Positions 17,478 through 26,739 are shown, counted from the first letter of the stretch. The stretch is 64,000 bases of DNA from Pseudomonadota bacterium (GCA_021802545.1 JAJZRS010000003.1:86849-150848); one strand, 5' to 3'. Numbers and translations: made by a program. Notes: a model not told the origin generated them from the letters alone.

Positions 17478-19195
17478 TGCCCGAATTTTTTCATGCTCTT
17501 CTCCAGTGCCGCGTTGCCCGGGTTCGCCTTGAGAGAAGATTCGAGCAATTGCCTGGCGTCTTCCCGGCTGCCGGTCGCCCAGAGCACTTCGGCCAGATGC
17601 GCTGCGATTTCAGGATCGTGCTGTCCTGAATAGGCGCGCTTCAGATAGGTTAGGCCGGAAGCCTTGTGCCCCATCTTGTATTGCAGCCAACCCATGCTGT
17701 CCAGAATGAAGGGGTCTTCCGGGGAGAGGGCGAGCGCTTTCTCGAGCAGCTGCTGCGCTTCCTTGTAGCGGGTGGTGTGCTCGACGAGGGTGTAGCCCAG
17801 GGCGTTGTAGGCCTGCGCGAAATTCGGCTGCATGCGGATCAGCTTCTTCAGGCTTTTTTCGGCCTCCCGTATCCTGCCGATTTTCTCGGCGGCCATTGCC
17901 TGGTCGTAGAGCAGATTCGAGGAATCCGGAAACTTTGCAAGCCCCTTGCCGAGGACGGAAAAGGCCGTCCTGTATTGCTTCGCATCGTGCAGCATCTGCG
18001 CTTCGGCTTCGATGAGGAAGATCTTTTCCGCTTCATTATGGGCCGGAAGATGGTGCAGGTAGCGTCTCGCAGCCTCCAGTCCCTTGCGTTTCTGGATGAT
18101 CAGGGCGATCCGGCCTTTTGCGGGAAGATATTGGTTGCCCGGTCCGATCGACCCGTACCATTTTTCGGCTTCCAGCGGTTCATTCTTTTTTTCGAAGCTT
18201 TGCCCGAGGTAGTAGCGTACGAAGTCTGGGTTCGGATAGCCTTTGTCGAGCAGGCCCTTGAATTCGGAAATGGCCGTATCGGCATCCCCCAGTTGCAAGG
18301 AGAGCAGGCCCACGGCGAAAGACACTTCCCTGTTTTCAGGGAAATTCCGTTTCAGCTCGACGAATTCCTTCCGGGCTTCGGTGTATTGCTTTTCGGATAC
18401 CAGGAATTTCGCGTAGGCGAGCCGGATTCCCTGGGACTTCGGGTATTTGCCGAGAAAATGCTCTACGAAGGGCCGGACCTTGTTCTTGTCCTGCTGTTCC
18501 AGCACCTGCAGTTTCAGGAGGGCGGGAAGCTCCCAGCCAGGCTGCATCGATTCAGCCTTGTCGGCTTCTTCGAGCGCAAGATCGAGCCTGCCTGCCTGCC
18601 AGGCGGCGAAGGCGATGGCGTGATGCGCTTCGGGATGGGCGAGATAGGGTTTCGTCAGGTCTTGCACGGCGACGAGCACGGCCTGCTTGTCCTGCTGATT
18701 TGCGAAAAGGTTGTTGAGTTCGAGCAGGGCTCGTCCCAGCTTCTCGCCGCTTTGCTGTGCCAGCAGCTTTTCGATGCCGGGGCGCGCCTCGGCTAGATTG
18801 CCGCTGTGGGCGAGGAGGGGGGAAAGCGCCTCCTTCGCCTTCTGGGAATCCGGGTCGAGCTTTTCCAGAAGCTTCGCCATTTCGAGCGCATCGTGCGCGT
18901 TTCCGGAAAAGAGGGCGATGTCGAGCGCACGGCTCACGATTCTCGGGTCATGCGTCTTTTTCGCCATGTCCACGTAGGCTTCGGTCGCGATGCCCAGATT
19001 GCCCCGCTGCCCCGCGATTTCTCCGAGCAGGAACTCGTAGAGCAGATCTTCGCTCAAAACGATGTCCGGGAGCTTGGGCTTTGCAGGAGCAGGCTTCGCG
19101 GCTTCAACAGGCTTTGCCGGCTGCGGCTTGACCGGTTGCTGCGCGCATGCGGCGAAGAGCAGGGGCAGGGCTAAGGCGAATGGTTTGAAGTTCAT
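17474..19195 (-). CDS. Tetratricopeptide-repeat lipoprotein
   Basis: A 573-residue exported protein. The signal sequence ends in LLFAAC, a plausible lipobox (Cys17), followed by a Lys/Pro/Ala linker. The rest is a long helical solenoid with at least ten TPR-like units, the clearest near the C-terminus (AYNALGYTLVEHTTRYKEAQ, PFILDSMGWLQYKMGHKASG, PEIAAHLAEVLWATGSREDA). Homologues next to lolB are common in Betaproteobacteria but of unknown role. Location suggests envelope or lipoprotein-related scaffolding. The stop is coupled to the lolB start (ATGA). Confidence 0.85.
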   Translation of the reverse strand: MNFKPFALALPLLFAACAQQPVKPQPAKPVEAAKPAPAKPKLPDIVLSEDLLYEFLLGEIAGQRGNLGIATEAYVDMAKKTHDPRIVSRALDIALFSGNAHDALEMAKLLEKLDPDSQKAKEALSPLLAHSGNLAEARPGIEKLLAQQSGEKLGRALLELNNLFANQQDKQAVLVAVQDLTKPYLAHPEAHHAIAFAAWQAGRLDLALEEADKAESMQPGWELPALLKLQVLEQQDKNKVRPFVEHFLGKYPKSQGIRLAYAKFLVSEKQYTEARKEFVELKRNFPENREVSFAVGLLSLQLGDADTAISEFKGLLDKGYPNPDFVRYYLGQSFEKKNEPLEAEKWYGSIGPGNQYLPAKGRIALIIQKRKGLEAARRYLHHLPAHNEAEKIFLIEAEAQMLHDAKQYRTAFSVLGKGLAKFPDSSNLLYDQAMAAEKIGRIREAEKSLKKLIRMQPNFAQAYNALGYTLVEHTTRYKEAQQLLEKALALSPEDPFILDSMGWLQYKMGHKASGLTYLKRAYSGQHDPEIAAHLAEVLWATGSREDARQLLESSLKANPGNAALEKSMKKFGH

Positions 19196-19298
19196 GCGGG
19201 AATGGCGTTCAAAGCTAAATTAGAGAATAAGGTTGGAAATTCGTTCAACAATACCCGCATATTAGGTATATTTGAGCTGCACCACAAGAGAGTCGTTT

Positions 19299-20210
19299 AT
19301 GGAAATACCCGATGCTTCCCTCATTCTCGAGGCCCGCGGCCTCAGCCTGTCCTATGGGGCAAGGATAGCCGTCGAAGGCGTTACCCTTGAGCTCAGGCGG
19401 GGGGAGGTGCTCGGTTTTCTCGGGCCGAACGGTGCCGGGAAGAGCACGACGATGCGCATGCTCACCGGAAACCTGAGACCTGATTCGGGAACGGTCAGCC
19501 TGTGCGGCATCGATCTCTGGAAGGATCCCCTCAAGGCTAAGGCAAGGCTCGGCTATCTTCCCGAAACGCCGCCGCTCTACCGCGACATGAAGGTGGACGA
19601 TTATTTGAAGTTCGCCATGAAGCTGCATCGAGCGATGCAGGATTCGCTCCCGGACATCAAGGAGAAATGCGGGCTGCAGGATGCTGGAAGCCGCCTGATC
19701 GGTTCGCTTTCGAAGGGCTATCAGCAGCGCGTCGGCATCGCCCAGGCGATCCTCCACAATCCCGATGTCATCATCCTGGATGAACCCACTTCCGGACTCG
19801 ATCCCAACCAGATACGCGAAATCAGGGCATTGATACGCGAAATCGGGAACAGATGCGGGGTGATCCTTTCCACCCACATCCTTTCCGAGGTCGAGAGCCT
19901 CTGCGACAGGGTCGAGATCCTGCATCACGGCAAGCAGGTCTACAAGGGGAGTCTGGAAGGGAGCCGGCACGCTGTCGAAGTTGGGTTCAAGCATCCTCCT
20001 TCGATTGATGAATTGTCGTCCATTCATGGCATATCGAAAGTCGAGGCGCTTTCCGACGGCCTCTTCATTCTCCGTCACGAAGAGAAGCAAAACCCGACAG
20101 AGGCGCTCGTCGCCCTTGCCGCCGATAAGGGATGGGGGCTCACGCGCATCGCCCCTTCCAGGGGAAGCCTGGAAGCGGTCTTCGCCGAACTGACGAGGGA
20201 GGGCTCGTGA
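19299..20210 (+). CDS. ABC transporter ATP-binding protein (GldA/CcmA-like)
   Basis: A 303-residue cytoplasmic ATPase. Walker A is GPNGAGKSTTM, the signature motif is SKGYQQRVGIAQA (an SKGYQQR variant typical of the gliding/ABC-2 group), Walker B is VIILDEPTSGLDP and the switch histidine is in LSTHIL. The C-terminal about 80 residues form a non-catalytic DrrA/GldA-type extension. I start at ATG 19299; the track start at 19272 adds nine residues with no better RBS. It overlaps the permease gene (GTGA) and opens a tightly coupled run of six genes. Confidence 0.88.
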   Translation: MEIPDASLILEARGLSLSYGARIAVEGVTLELRRGEVLGFLGPNGAGKSTTMRMLTGNLRPDSGTVSLCGIDLWKDPLKAKARLGYLPETPPLYRDMKVDDYLKFAMKLHRAMQDSLPDIKEKCGLQDAGSRLIGSLSKGYQQRVGIAQAILHNPDVIILDEPTSGLDPNQIREIRALIREIGNRCGVILSTHILSEVESLCDRVEILHHGKQVYKGSLEGSRHAVEVGFKHPPSIDELSSIHGISKVEALSDGLFILRHEEKQNPTEALVALAADKGWGLTRIAPSRGSLEAVFAELTREGS

Positions 20211-20929
20211 TCAGGATCATTGCAGCCAGGGAAGCCAAGGCGCTTTTTTCCTCGCCCCAGGCCTGGATCGTGTTCGCCATCTTCCAGGCCATCCTGGCCT
20301 GGATTTTCCTTGCCCGCCTCGATGCATTCCTGGGCGTGCAGGCCAAACTGCAGCATCTCGTCAATCCGCCAGGCGTCACGGAATGGATAATCGCCCCGCT
20401 CTTTTCTGCCGCGTCGATGATTTTCCTGATGATCATTCCGCTGTTCACGATGCGCCTCATCGCAGAAGAGGCGAGGAACCAGACCCTCCCCCTGCTTTTT
20501 TCCGCCCCGGTGTCTTCACTCGAGATCGTTCTCGGCAAATACCTGGGCCTTCTTGTCTTTCTCTGCGCAGCCATCGGGCTCGTTCTCTTCATGGCCCTCA
20601 CCCTGCTCCTCGGCGGAAAGATCGATTTCGGTCTGCTTTTTTCGAATGTCCTTGGCCTCTTTTTCGCCGCCGCTTCTTTTGCTGCGCTGGGTCTCTATAT
20701 TTCATGCCTGACGAGCCATCCTTATCTTGCAGGCATCGGCGGGATCGGGGCGCTGCTCGGGCTCTGGGCGGTTCGCTTCGGTTCCGGCGGATTCTTCCGG
20801 GCCATTTCCCCCTCGGATCATTTCGACCGCTTCAATCAGGGGCTGGTCGATACGGGCGACATCGCCTATTTCCTTCTGGCGATCGTCCTTTTCCTGATGC
20901 TTTCGGCATGGCGCCTGGAGCAGCGATGA
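20207..20929 (+). CDS. ABC-2 type permease (GldF-like)
   Basis: A 240-residue polytopic inner-membrane protein starting at GTG 20207, whose bases overlap the stop of the ATPase gene. About six hydrophobic segments are visible, for example AWIVFAIFQAILAWIFLA, WIIAPLFSAASMIFLMIIPLF, YLGLLVFLCAAIGLVLFMAL and the final DIAYFLLAIVLFLMLSAWRL. The EEARNQTLPLLFSAPVS phrase between helices 2 and 3 is typical of GldF/ABC-2 permeases. It should form the membrane channel with the preceding ATPase and the following GldG-like protein. Substrate unknown. Confidence 0.85.
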   Translation: MIRIIAAREAKALFSSPQAWIVFAIFQAILAWIFLARLDAFLGVQAKLQHLVNPPGVTEWIIAPLFSAASMIFLMIIPLFTMRLIAEEARNQTLPLLFSAPVSSLEIVLGKYLGLLVFLCAAIGLVLFMALTLLLGGKIDFGLLFSNVLGLFFAAASFAALGLYISCLTSHPYLAGIGGIGALLGLWAVRFGSGGFFRAISPSDHFDRFNQGLVDTGDIAYFLLAIVLFLMLSAWRLEQR

Positions 20930-22221
20930 AGAAGCTTGTCCCGATCGTCCTGCTCGTCGCGCTTGTCCTCATGCTCGGCTTTCTCTCCGGCCAGCACAGG
21001 AAGACATGGGATCTGACCCAGAACGGCAGGCTCAGCCTTTCGGGTGCAACCAGGCAGGTCCTGGAGGCAATGAAGGGACCCGTGAAAATCACCTCCTACG
21101 CATCCGCTCACGATCCAAAGTATGGCGACGTGAGGCAGATCGTCAGCGATTTCCTCGTCCCCTACAAGCGCATCAAGCCGGACATCGAACTGTCCTTCAT
21201 CGATCCGGTGGAACAGCCCAAGCTTGCGGAGCAAGCGGGGGTCCAGGTCGACGGAGAAATGATCGTCGAATATGGCGGACGAAGCGAACATGTCAGGACC
21301 CTGAACGAGGAGGCGGTCGCCAATTTGCTGACCAGGCTTTCCCGCAGCGAAAACAGGCTGGTCATGGGATTGTCAGGCCACGGAGAGCGCAAGCTCGACG
21401 GCGCAGCCAATTTCGATCTGGGCGATTTCGGCAGCCGTCTCGCCAAGAACGGCTTCAGGATAGACAGCCTCAATCTCGCGCTCGCCCAGGGCATTCCGCA
21501 GAACATGAACCTGCTCGTCATCACGACGCCCCAGGTCGATCTCTTTCCAGGCGAGGAAAAGCGGATCGAGGATTACGTTGAAAAGGGGGGAAGCCTGCTT
21601 TGGCTGGTCGATCAGGACGATGGGAGAGGAGAGCCGCTGCACGGCCTTCAGCCTCTCGCCGACAGGCTGGGGCTCGATCTCACCCCGGGAACGGTTGTCG
21701 ATCCCGCTGCAGCCAAGCTCAATGCGCCGACGAGCTGGGCGCTCGGCACGCTTTACGGGCGTCACCCGATCACGCGCAATTTCAATTTGATCACCGTTTT
21801 TCCCTTCGCAAGGAGAATCGGGGTCAAGGAAGGCAGCGGGTGGCATGTCACGCCGCTCGTCGAGGTCGCCCCGCAGGGCTGGATTTCGACGAGCGGAAGG
21901 CATGATGGAGGCCCCTTCACCGTGGCGGTATCCATGGAGCGGACAGTCCGTGAAAAGGATCAGCGCATCGTCGTCGTCGGGACGGGCGAGTTTCTCGCCA
22001 ATGCCTTCGTCGGCAACGGCGGCAACATGGATTTCGGCGTCAATCTCGTCAACTGGCTCGCCGGAGACGAGCGCCTGATTTCAATCCAGCCCAGGCCCAC
22101 GTTCGACGCAAGCATGCTCCTCTCGAAAAACGTGGCGGCTGCCATGGCGATCGGGTTGCTCTTCGGCCTGCCGATCGCCTTCGTCGGGATTGCCGCCTTC
22201 ATCGGATGGAGGCGCAGGTGA
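20926..22221 (+). CDS. GldG-like ABC-type auxiliary membrane protein
   Basis: A 431-residue protein anchored by an N-terminal (VPIVLLVALVLMLGFLSG) and a C-terminal (AMAIGLLFGLPIAFVGIAAFI) membrane helix, with a large periplasmic domain between. The start of that domain (LTQNGRLSLSGATRQVLEAM) and DPVEQPKLAEQAGVQ match the GldG/ABC auxiliary family. The track's 612-aa version is an artefact of a frame running through the permease. Start ATG 20926 overlaps the permease stop (ATGA). In Bacteroidetes GldAFG is linked to gliding; in Proteobacteria the role is unknown. Confidence 0.85.
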   Translation: MKKLVPIVLLVALVLMLGFLSGQHRKTWDLTQNGRLSLSGATRQVLEAMKGPVKITSYASAHDPKYGDVRQIVSDFLVPYKRIKPDIELSFIDPVEQPKLAEQAGVQVDGEMIVEYGGRSEHVRTLNEEAVANLLTRLSRSENRLVMGLSGHGERKLDGAANFDLGDFGSRLAKNGFRIDSLNLALAQGIPQNMNLLVITTPQVDLFPGEEKRIEDYVEKGGSLLWLVDQDDGRGEPLHGLQPLADRLGLDLTPGTVVDPAAAKLNAPTSWALGTLYGRHPITRNFNLITVFPFARRIGVKEGSGWHVTPLVEVAPQGWISTSGRHDGGPFTVAVSMERTVREKDQRIVVVGTGEFLANAFVGNGGNMDFGVNLVNWLAGDERLISIQPRPTFDASMLLSKNVAAAMAIGLLFGLPIAFVGIAAFIGWRRR

Positions 22222-22670
22222 GGAACTGGATACTGCTTTGCGCAGCCCTGCTCGCCGCAGCGGCGATTTTCCTGTGGCCGCATTCCTCTGGCTTCAGGTT
22301 GTCGGATCTTTCCCCGGAAAAGGTTTCGAGCATCAGGATGGAGAAACCGGGCATGCCTGAAATCAGCCTGGAAAGGATGGGCGATTCATGGGAAATTACT
22401 GCCCCAACAAGAGGAAAGGCGAAGAAGGAAGCCGTGAAGCAGATCCTCTCCATCCTGGAGGCAACGTCTGACCGGAGGCTCGATGCTGGAAACCTTGCCA
22501 GGTTCGGGCTCGACAAGCCTGCGCTCAAGCTGCATTTCGATGCCACTGAGTTCGATTTCGGCATCCTGAATCCCCTCACGGGCCAGCAATACGTGAAATG
22601 CGGCGATGCCGTCTATCTGGTTTCGGCGAAATATGCATTGATTCCTTCGCTCGGGGAGATACATGCCTGA
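22218..22670 (+). CDS. DUF4340-like membrane-anchored protein
   Basis: A 150-residue protein starting at GTG 22218 (GTGA overlap with the preceding stop). One N-terminal membrane helix ([17 protein letters not shown]) is followed by a small periplasmic domain with the [17 protein letters not shown]...SWEIT pattern and [10 protein letters not shown], which are typical of DUF4340 proteins that accompany Gld-like ABC systems. Most DUF4340 proteins are much longer with repeated units; this one has a single unit. The stop overlaps the mutM start by 8 bp. Confidence 0.7.
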   Translation: MRNWILLCAALLAAAAIFLWPHSSGFRLSDLSPEKVSSIRMEKPGMPEISLERMGDSWEITAPTRGKAKKEAVKQILSILEATSDRRLDAGNLARFGLDKPALKLHFDATEFDFGILNPLTGQQYVKCGDAVYLVSAKYALIPSLGEIHA

Positions 22671-23478
22671 ACTGCCTGAAGTCGAGACGACTCGGCGCGG
22701 ACTTGCGTCCCATGTCGAAGGGAAAAGGATAGCCGGCGTCACCGTCAGGAATCCTGCCATGCGCTGGCCCGTTCCGGGAAACCTTGCCGAGGAGATTTCA
22801 GGAACCCTTCTGGAAGGAATTTCGAGGCGTGCGAAATACCTGCTTCTCGACTGCGGCAGGGGGAATCTCATCCTTCATCTCGGCATGTCGGGCAGCCTGC
22901 GCTATCTCGAGAAAGACGAGCCGCCTGGAAAGCACGACCATTTCGATCTCCTTTTCGAGGGCGGCAGCCTCGTGAGGTTCAGGGATCCCAGGCGCTTCGG
23001 GGCAGTGCTCTGGGAGCGGGGCGATCTTGCCGCCCATCCGCTTCTCGCCCATCTGGGCATGGAGCCTTTCGATCCGGAATTTTCCGGGAAGAGGCTCCAT
23101 GCCTTGGCCAAGGGGCGGCAGGTTTCGGTCAAGCAGTTCCTGATGGACAACAAGATCGTCGTGGGCGTGGGGAACATCTATGCGAACGAATCGCTCTTCA
23201 GGAGCGGGATCAGCCCCAAGACCTCTGCAGGGAAGATAAGCCTGTCCCGCTATGAAAAGCTCGCCTCAGAAATCGTCAGCACGCTTTCCGAGGCGATCGC
23301 GGCAGGCGGAAGCAGCCTCAGGGATTTCGTCGATTCTTCCGGCAATCCGGGCTATTTCCAGCAGGACTATTTCGTTTACGGTAGGACGGACGAGCCTTGC
23401 CGCAAATGCTCCGCGCCGATCAGGCAGATCAGGCAGGGCCAGAGATCGAGCTTCTATTGCCCGAAATGCCAGAAATGA
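22663..23478 (+). CDS. mutM: Formamidopyrimidine-DNA glycosylase
   Basis: Base-excision enzyme that removes 8-oxoguanine and formamidopyrimidines and nicks the site. The 271-residue protein begins [14 protein letters not shown], with catalytic Pro2 and Glu3 (after Met removal Pro1/Glu2). It also has the helix-two-turn-helix region with [17 protein letters not shown] and ends in a zinc finger, [10 protein letters not shown]...YCPKC. It is translationally coupled to the ABC cluster upstream and to arfB downstream, an unexpected link of DNA repair with a membrane system. Confidence 0.95.
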   Translation: MPELPEVETTRRGLASHVEGKRIAGVTVRNPAMRWPVPGNLAEEISGTLLEGISRRAKYLLLDCGRGNLILHLGMSGSLRYLEKDEPPGKHDHFDLLFEGGSLVRFRDPRRFGAVLWERGDLAAHPLLAHLGMEPFDPEFSGKRLHALAKGRQVSVKQFLMDNKIVVGVGNIYANESLFRSGISPKTSAGKISLSRYEKLASEIVSTLSEAIAAGGSSLRDFVDSSGNPGYFQQDYFVYGRTDEPCRKCSAPIRQIRQGQRSSFYCPKCQK

Positions 23479-23876
23479 ATGTCGAGATTCCCGAGGGCGA
23501 AATCGAGATTTCCGCAATCCGCGCGCAAGGCGCGGGCGGGCAGAACGTCAACAAGGTGTCGAACGCGGTCCATTTGCGCTTCGACGTCAATGCCTCCTCC
23601 CTGCCCGAAGACTTGAAGGCGAAGCTGCTCGCGTTGAAGGATGCCAGGATCAGCAGGGACGGGATCGTCGTCATCAAGGCTCAGCGCTACAGGAGTTTAG
23701 AGAAAAACAGGGCGGATGCGATCGGGCGGCTGAAGGATCTCGTCATGGATGCTTCCAGGGTAAGGAAAGCGAGACAGCCCACCCGCCCAACCAGGGCGTC
23801 GAAGGAGAAGCGGCTCGTGGCGAAGGGAAAGAGAAGCGAGGTCAAGTCTTCCAGGGGAAAGGTTCTTGATCCCTGA
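23475..23876 (+). CDS. arfB: Alternative ribosome-rescue factor / peptidyl-tRNA hydrolase ArfB (YaeJ)
   Basis: Class I release-factor-like protein that hydrolyses peptidyl-tRNA on stalled ribosomes without needing a stop codon. The 133-residue protein has the catalytic GGQ in [21 protein letters not shown], and a long basic tail ([16 protein letters not shown]) of the type that occupies the empty mRNA channel. The start ATG 23475 overlaps the mutM stop (ATGA). Domain anticodon-reading parts of RF1/2 are absent, distinguishing it from release factors. Confidence 0.92.
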   Translation: MNVEIPEGEIEISAIRAQGAGGQNVNKVSNAVHLRFDVNASSLPEDLKAKLLALKDARISRDGIVVIKAQRYRSLEKNRADAIGRLKDLVMDASRVRKARQPTRPTRASKEKRLVAKGKRSEVKSSRGKVLDP

Positions 23877-23912
23877 TTTGAGCTATACTTGCCCAAAAAA
23901 CGGGAGAGATAC

Positions 23913-24710
23913 ATGACCAGAATATTCGCAATAATCTTCGCGCTGCTGCTTCCAGTTTCAGCATTCGCCTCGACCGAACTCACCTGGTTCGGCCATTCCG
24001 CATTCAAGGTGAAAACGCCCGAAGGCAAGGTGCTGCTCATCGATCCATGGATCGACAATCCGGCGAACAAGGAAGGCAAGAAGGATCTCGAGAACATCGG
24101 CAAGGTCGACCTGATCCTGATCACCCACGGCCACTTCGACCATGTCGGCAATGCAGTCGAGATCGCCAAGAAGACGGGTGCGAAGCTCGTTTCCACTTTC
24201 GACCTGGGAACCAGCCTCGTGAGATATGCGGGCTATCCCAAGAACCAGGCGGGGTACGACACCCTGGGCAATTTCGGCGGCGTGATCACCGTCCTGGGCG
24301 GCGAAGTGAAGATCGCATTCGTCCCCGCCGTGCACAGTTCGTCCGTGATGTCATCCGACGGCAAGGATATCCACATGGGCGGCAACCCGGGCGGCTTCCT
24401 GGTCATGGTGAAGCACGGTCCCACGATCTACCATACCGGCGACACCGACGTCTTTTCAGACATGTCGCTGATTCCCGGATTCCACAAGGTCGACATCATG
24501 CTCGCCTGCATCGGCGATCATTTCACCATGGGGCCCGATCGCGCAGCGATGGCCGTGAAACTGGTGAAGCCGGAATGGGTGATTCCCATGCACTATGGCA
24601 CTTTCCCGATCCTGACCGGAACGCCCAAGGATTTCGCTGCCGATCTCAAGGCGAGGCACGCCAAGGCGAAGCTCAGGGTGATGAAGGTGGACGAGACGAT
24701 TTCGTTCTAG
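23913..24710 (+). CDS. UPF0173 metal-dependent hydrolase, exported
   Basis: Metallo-beta-lactamase fold protein of 265 residues. The zinc-site motif is THGHFDHVGN, with additional ligands likely at YHTGDTDVFSDM and PMHYGTFP, the latter two strongly characteristic of the UPF0173 family (compare MHYNTFP). A signal peptide MTRIFAIIFALLLPVSAFA precedes the domain, whereas the family is usually cytoplasmic, so this copy appears periplasmic. Start ATG 23913 follows CGGGAGAGAT. A TATACT box at 23884-23889 may be part of its promoter. The stop overlaps thrB in a shared CTAG. Substrate unknown. Confidence 0.85.
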   Translation: MTRIFAIIFALLLPVSAFASTELTWFGHSAFKVKTPEGKVLLIDPWIDNPANKEGKKDLENIGKVDLILITHGHFDHVGNAVEIAKKTGAKLVSTFDLGTSLVRYAGYPKNQAGYDTLGNFGGVITVLGGEVKIAFVPAVHSSSVMSSDGKDIHMGGNPGGFLVMVKHGPTIYHTGDTDVFSDMSLIPGFHKVDIMLACIGDHFTMGPDRAAMAVKLVKPEWVIPMHYGTFPILTGTPKDFAADLKARHAKAKLRVMKVDETISF

Positions 24711-25645
24711 AGCCAGACGGGGTCGGGGTTGGCGACATGCCCTTCGAGGATGGAGCGGAAATGGTCCGGATCCTTCGCATGGGTGAGTTCCCCCGGCCTC
24801 GGCAGATAATAGTCGTACAGCCTGGAGACCCAGAAGCGTAAGGATGCCGTGCGAAGCAGGATCGGCCAGGCCTTCCTTTCTTCTTCCTGAAGCGGCCTGA
24901 CCCTGTGGTAGGCTTCGAGCAGGGCCCTCGTCCGCTTTTCTTCGAGCCTGTGGTTCTCGATGCACCAGTCGTTCACCGTGATGGCGACGTCCAGAAGCAG
25001 CCTGTCGTTGCAGGCGAAGTAGAAATCGATGAGCCCGCCTATTTTCTCCCCGTCGAAAAGGGCATTGTCCCTGAAAAGATCGGCATGGATGACGCCTTCG
25101 GGCAGCGCGTCGAATTGCTGGGCCGACTGGAAGCGGATTTCCTCCTCGAGCAGCCTCCCTTCCTCTCTGTTCGTGTAGGGCAGGATTTCGGGCAGCGCCC
25201 CTTCCCACCATTTCCTGCCTCTCGGGTTCGCCATTTTTTTGGAATAGCTTTTCCCTGTGAGGTGCATTTTCGCCAGCATTTCGCCGATGAGGCCGCATTG
25301 GTGCGCATCGGGATGCTCGACCGACTTTCCGGCAAGACAGGTGACGATGCTCGCCGGCTTTCCGTTCAATGCCCCGAAAAGCCTATGTTCATGATTCGGA
25401 ACAGGGTTCGGGCAGGGGATGCCGCGCGATGCGAGATGGGCCATCAGGTCGAGGTAATAGGGGAGCTCGTCCAGCGTCAGCTTCTCGAAAAGGGTGAGGA
25501 CATACTTCCCCTTTTCCGTCGTCACGAAATAGTTGGTGTTCTCGATTCCGGAGGCGATGCCCTGCAGGTCGACCAGGTTCCCAAGGTCGAAGTTTTCCAG
25601 CCAGATCGAGAGCTGATCGGGTGTGACCGTCGTGAAAACCGACAT
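24707..25645 (-). CDS. thrB: Homoserine kinase (ThrB type II, APH-like fold)
   Basis: Phosphorylates homoserine for threonine synthesis. It belongs to the choline-kinase/aminoglycoside-phosphotransferase fold typical of Betaproteobacteria and Pseudomonas, not the GHMP type. The 312-residue sequence starts MSVFTTVTPDQLSIWLENFDLG and has the kinase catalytic loop IHADLFRDNALFDG followed by the metal-binding GLIDFYFACND. The DUF2782 gene lies one base upstream, LOG and polA follow beyond it, an arrangement often seen around polA in Betaproteobacteria. Confidence 0.93.
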   Translation of the reverse strand: MSVFTTVTPDQLSIWLENFDLGNLVDLQGIASGIENTNYFVTTEKGKYVLTLFEKLTLDELPYYLDLMAHLASRGIPCPNPVPNHEHRLFGALNGKPASIVTCLAGKSVEHPDAHQCGLIGEMLAKMHLTGKSYSKKMANPRGRKWWEGALPEILPYTNREEGRLLEEEIRFQSAQQFDALPEGVIHADLFRDNALFDGEKIGGLIDFYFACNDRLLLDVAITVNDWCIENHRLEEKRTRALLEAYHRVRPLQEEERKAWPILLRTASLRFWVSRLYDYYLPRPGELTHAKDPDHFRSILEGHVANPDPVWL

Positions 25646-25646
25646 G

Positions 25647-25976
25647 TCAGAAGCGGTGGATGACCCACATCGGCGGGCGGACGCCTGGATCGATGGATCC
25701 GCGGCGGACGAACTGGCCGTCCCCCTTCATGTCGACGAGATAATACGGAACGCCGTGCTTGGGCGTGACCTTGATCATGTAGAGATGGCCGTGGATGCGG
25801 TATTCCTCGATCTTCTCTTCGCCTTTTTGCTGAATCGTCACTTCGGGCTCGGGCGATTTGTCTCCGCTCACCACGGGGGGAGGGGGGGCGTCGGGGAGTG
25901 GTTCGAGTCCCGGGGGATTGTCTGCGAAAGCCTGGACGGGCAAGAGGCAGGCGAGGGCGATGATGGCGTAACGCAT
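25647..25976 (-). CDS. DUF2782 family secreted protein
   Basis: A small exported protein of unknown function. I chose ATG 25976 because it begins directly with a signal peptide (MRYAIIALACLLPVQAFA), giving 109 residues; the track start at 25994 adds MNSENI and cannot be excluded. After a Pro-rich linker (PLPDAPPPPVV) comes the family core, with the phrases EEYRIHGHLYMIKVTPKHGVPYY and DGQFVRR, ending WVIHRF. It is encoded one base before thrB, as commonly found in Betaproteobacteria. Confidence 0.8.
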   Translation of the reverse strand: MRYAIIALACLLPVQAFADNPPGLEPLPDAPPPPVVSGDKSPEPEVTIQQKGEEKIEEYRIHGHLYMIKVTPKHGVPYYLVDMKGDGQFVRRGSIDPGVRPPMWVIHRF

Positions 25977-26022
25977 GATATTTTCCGAGTTCATGGCCGA
26001 AGGACCTTATTCTATCCGAAAG

Positions 26023-26739
26023 TCAGAGGTTGAGCTGTATTTCGTGCTCGGCTTCCGAAGGCGCGAAGCCGCGCGACTCGTAATGCTTGAATATCGCATC
26101 CACGACTTCCTCGGGCTCGTCGATCATCTGGATCAGGTCGATGTCATCCGGACTGATCATCTTTTCGGCGACGAGCACATTCTTGATCCAGTCTATCAGC
26201 CCCTGCCAGAAAGGGGAATGGACGAGAATGATGGGGATCCTCCGGGTTTTTCCTGTCTGGACCAGGGTGAGGGCTTCCATGAGCTCGTCGAGCGTTCCGA
26301 ACCCGCCCGGCATGACGACGTAGGCGGAGGCGAACTTGACGAACATGACCTTGCGCGCGAAGAAATGCCTGAATGTCTGGCTGATGTCCTGGTACTTGTT
26401 CGCATGCTGCTCGTGGATGAGCTGGATGTTGAGGCCTATGCTCGCAGAAGGGCCGTAGAATGCGCCCTTGTTGGCTGCTTCCATGATGCCCGGCCCACCC
26501 CCGGAGATGACGGCGAAACCGGCGTCGGAGAGCAGGCGGGCGATTTTTTCGGTAAGCTTGTAATGCTCGTGATCGGGGCTCGTCCTCGCGCTGCCGAAGA
26601 TGCTGACCGCCGGATGGACCGCATTGAGTCGCTCGGTCGCTTCGAAGAATTCTGACATAATGCCGAAAATGCGCCAGGATTCGCGCGCAGACCAGGGCTT
26701 TTCAGCCTTTTCTGCAGGGCGGAGAATTTTTTTGTTCAT
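26023..26739 (-). CDS. LOG family protein (TIGR00730-type Rossmann fold)
   Basis: Member of the lysine decarboxylase-like/LOG family; some members are cytokinin riboside 5'-monophosphate phosphoribohydrolases and others nucleotide 5'-monophosphate nucleosidases. The 238-residue protein has the nucleotide-binding SGGGPGIMEAANKGA and the catalytic PGGFGTLDELMEALT. I start at ATG 26739 (MNKKILRPAEK); the track start 13 codons upstream would run into polA. N-terminal residues SWRIFGIMSEFFEATERL match the longer bacterial subfamily, supporting this start. Its start codon is only 13 bp from the divergent polA start. Confidence 0.85.
   Translation of the reverse strand: MNKKILRPAEKAEKPWSARESWRIFGIMSEFFEATERLNAVHPAVSIFGSARTSPDHEHYKLTEKIARLLSDAGFAVISGGGPGIMEAANKGAFYGPSASIGLNIQLIHEQHANKYQDISQTFRHFFARKVMFVKFASAYVVMPGGFGTLDELMEALTLVQTGKTRRIPIILVHSPFWQGLIDWIKNVLVAEKMISPDDIDLIQMIDEPEEVVDAIFKHYESRGFAPSEAEHEIQLNL

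Noticed and set aside
17666-18796. 376-aa + strand ORF
   Set aside because: Antisense to the TPR lipoprotein gene, which has clear repeats.
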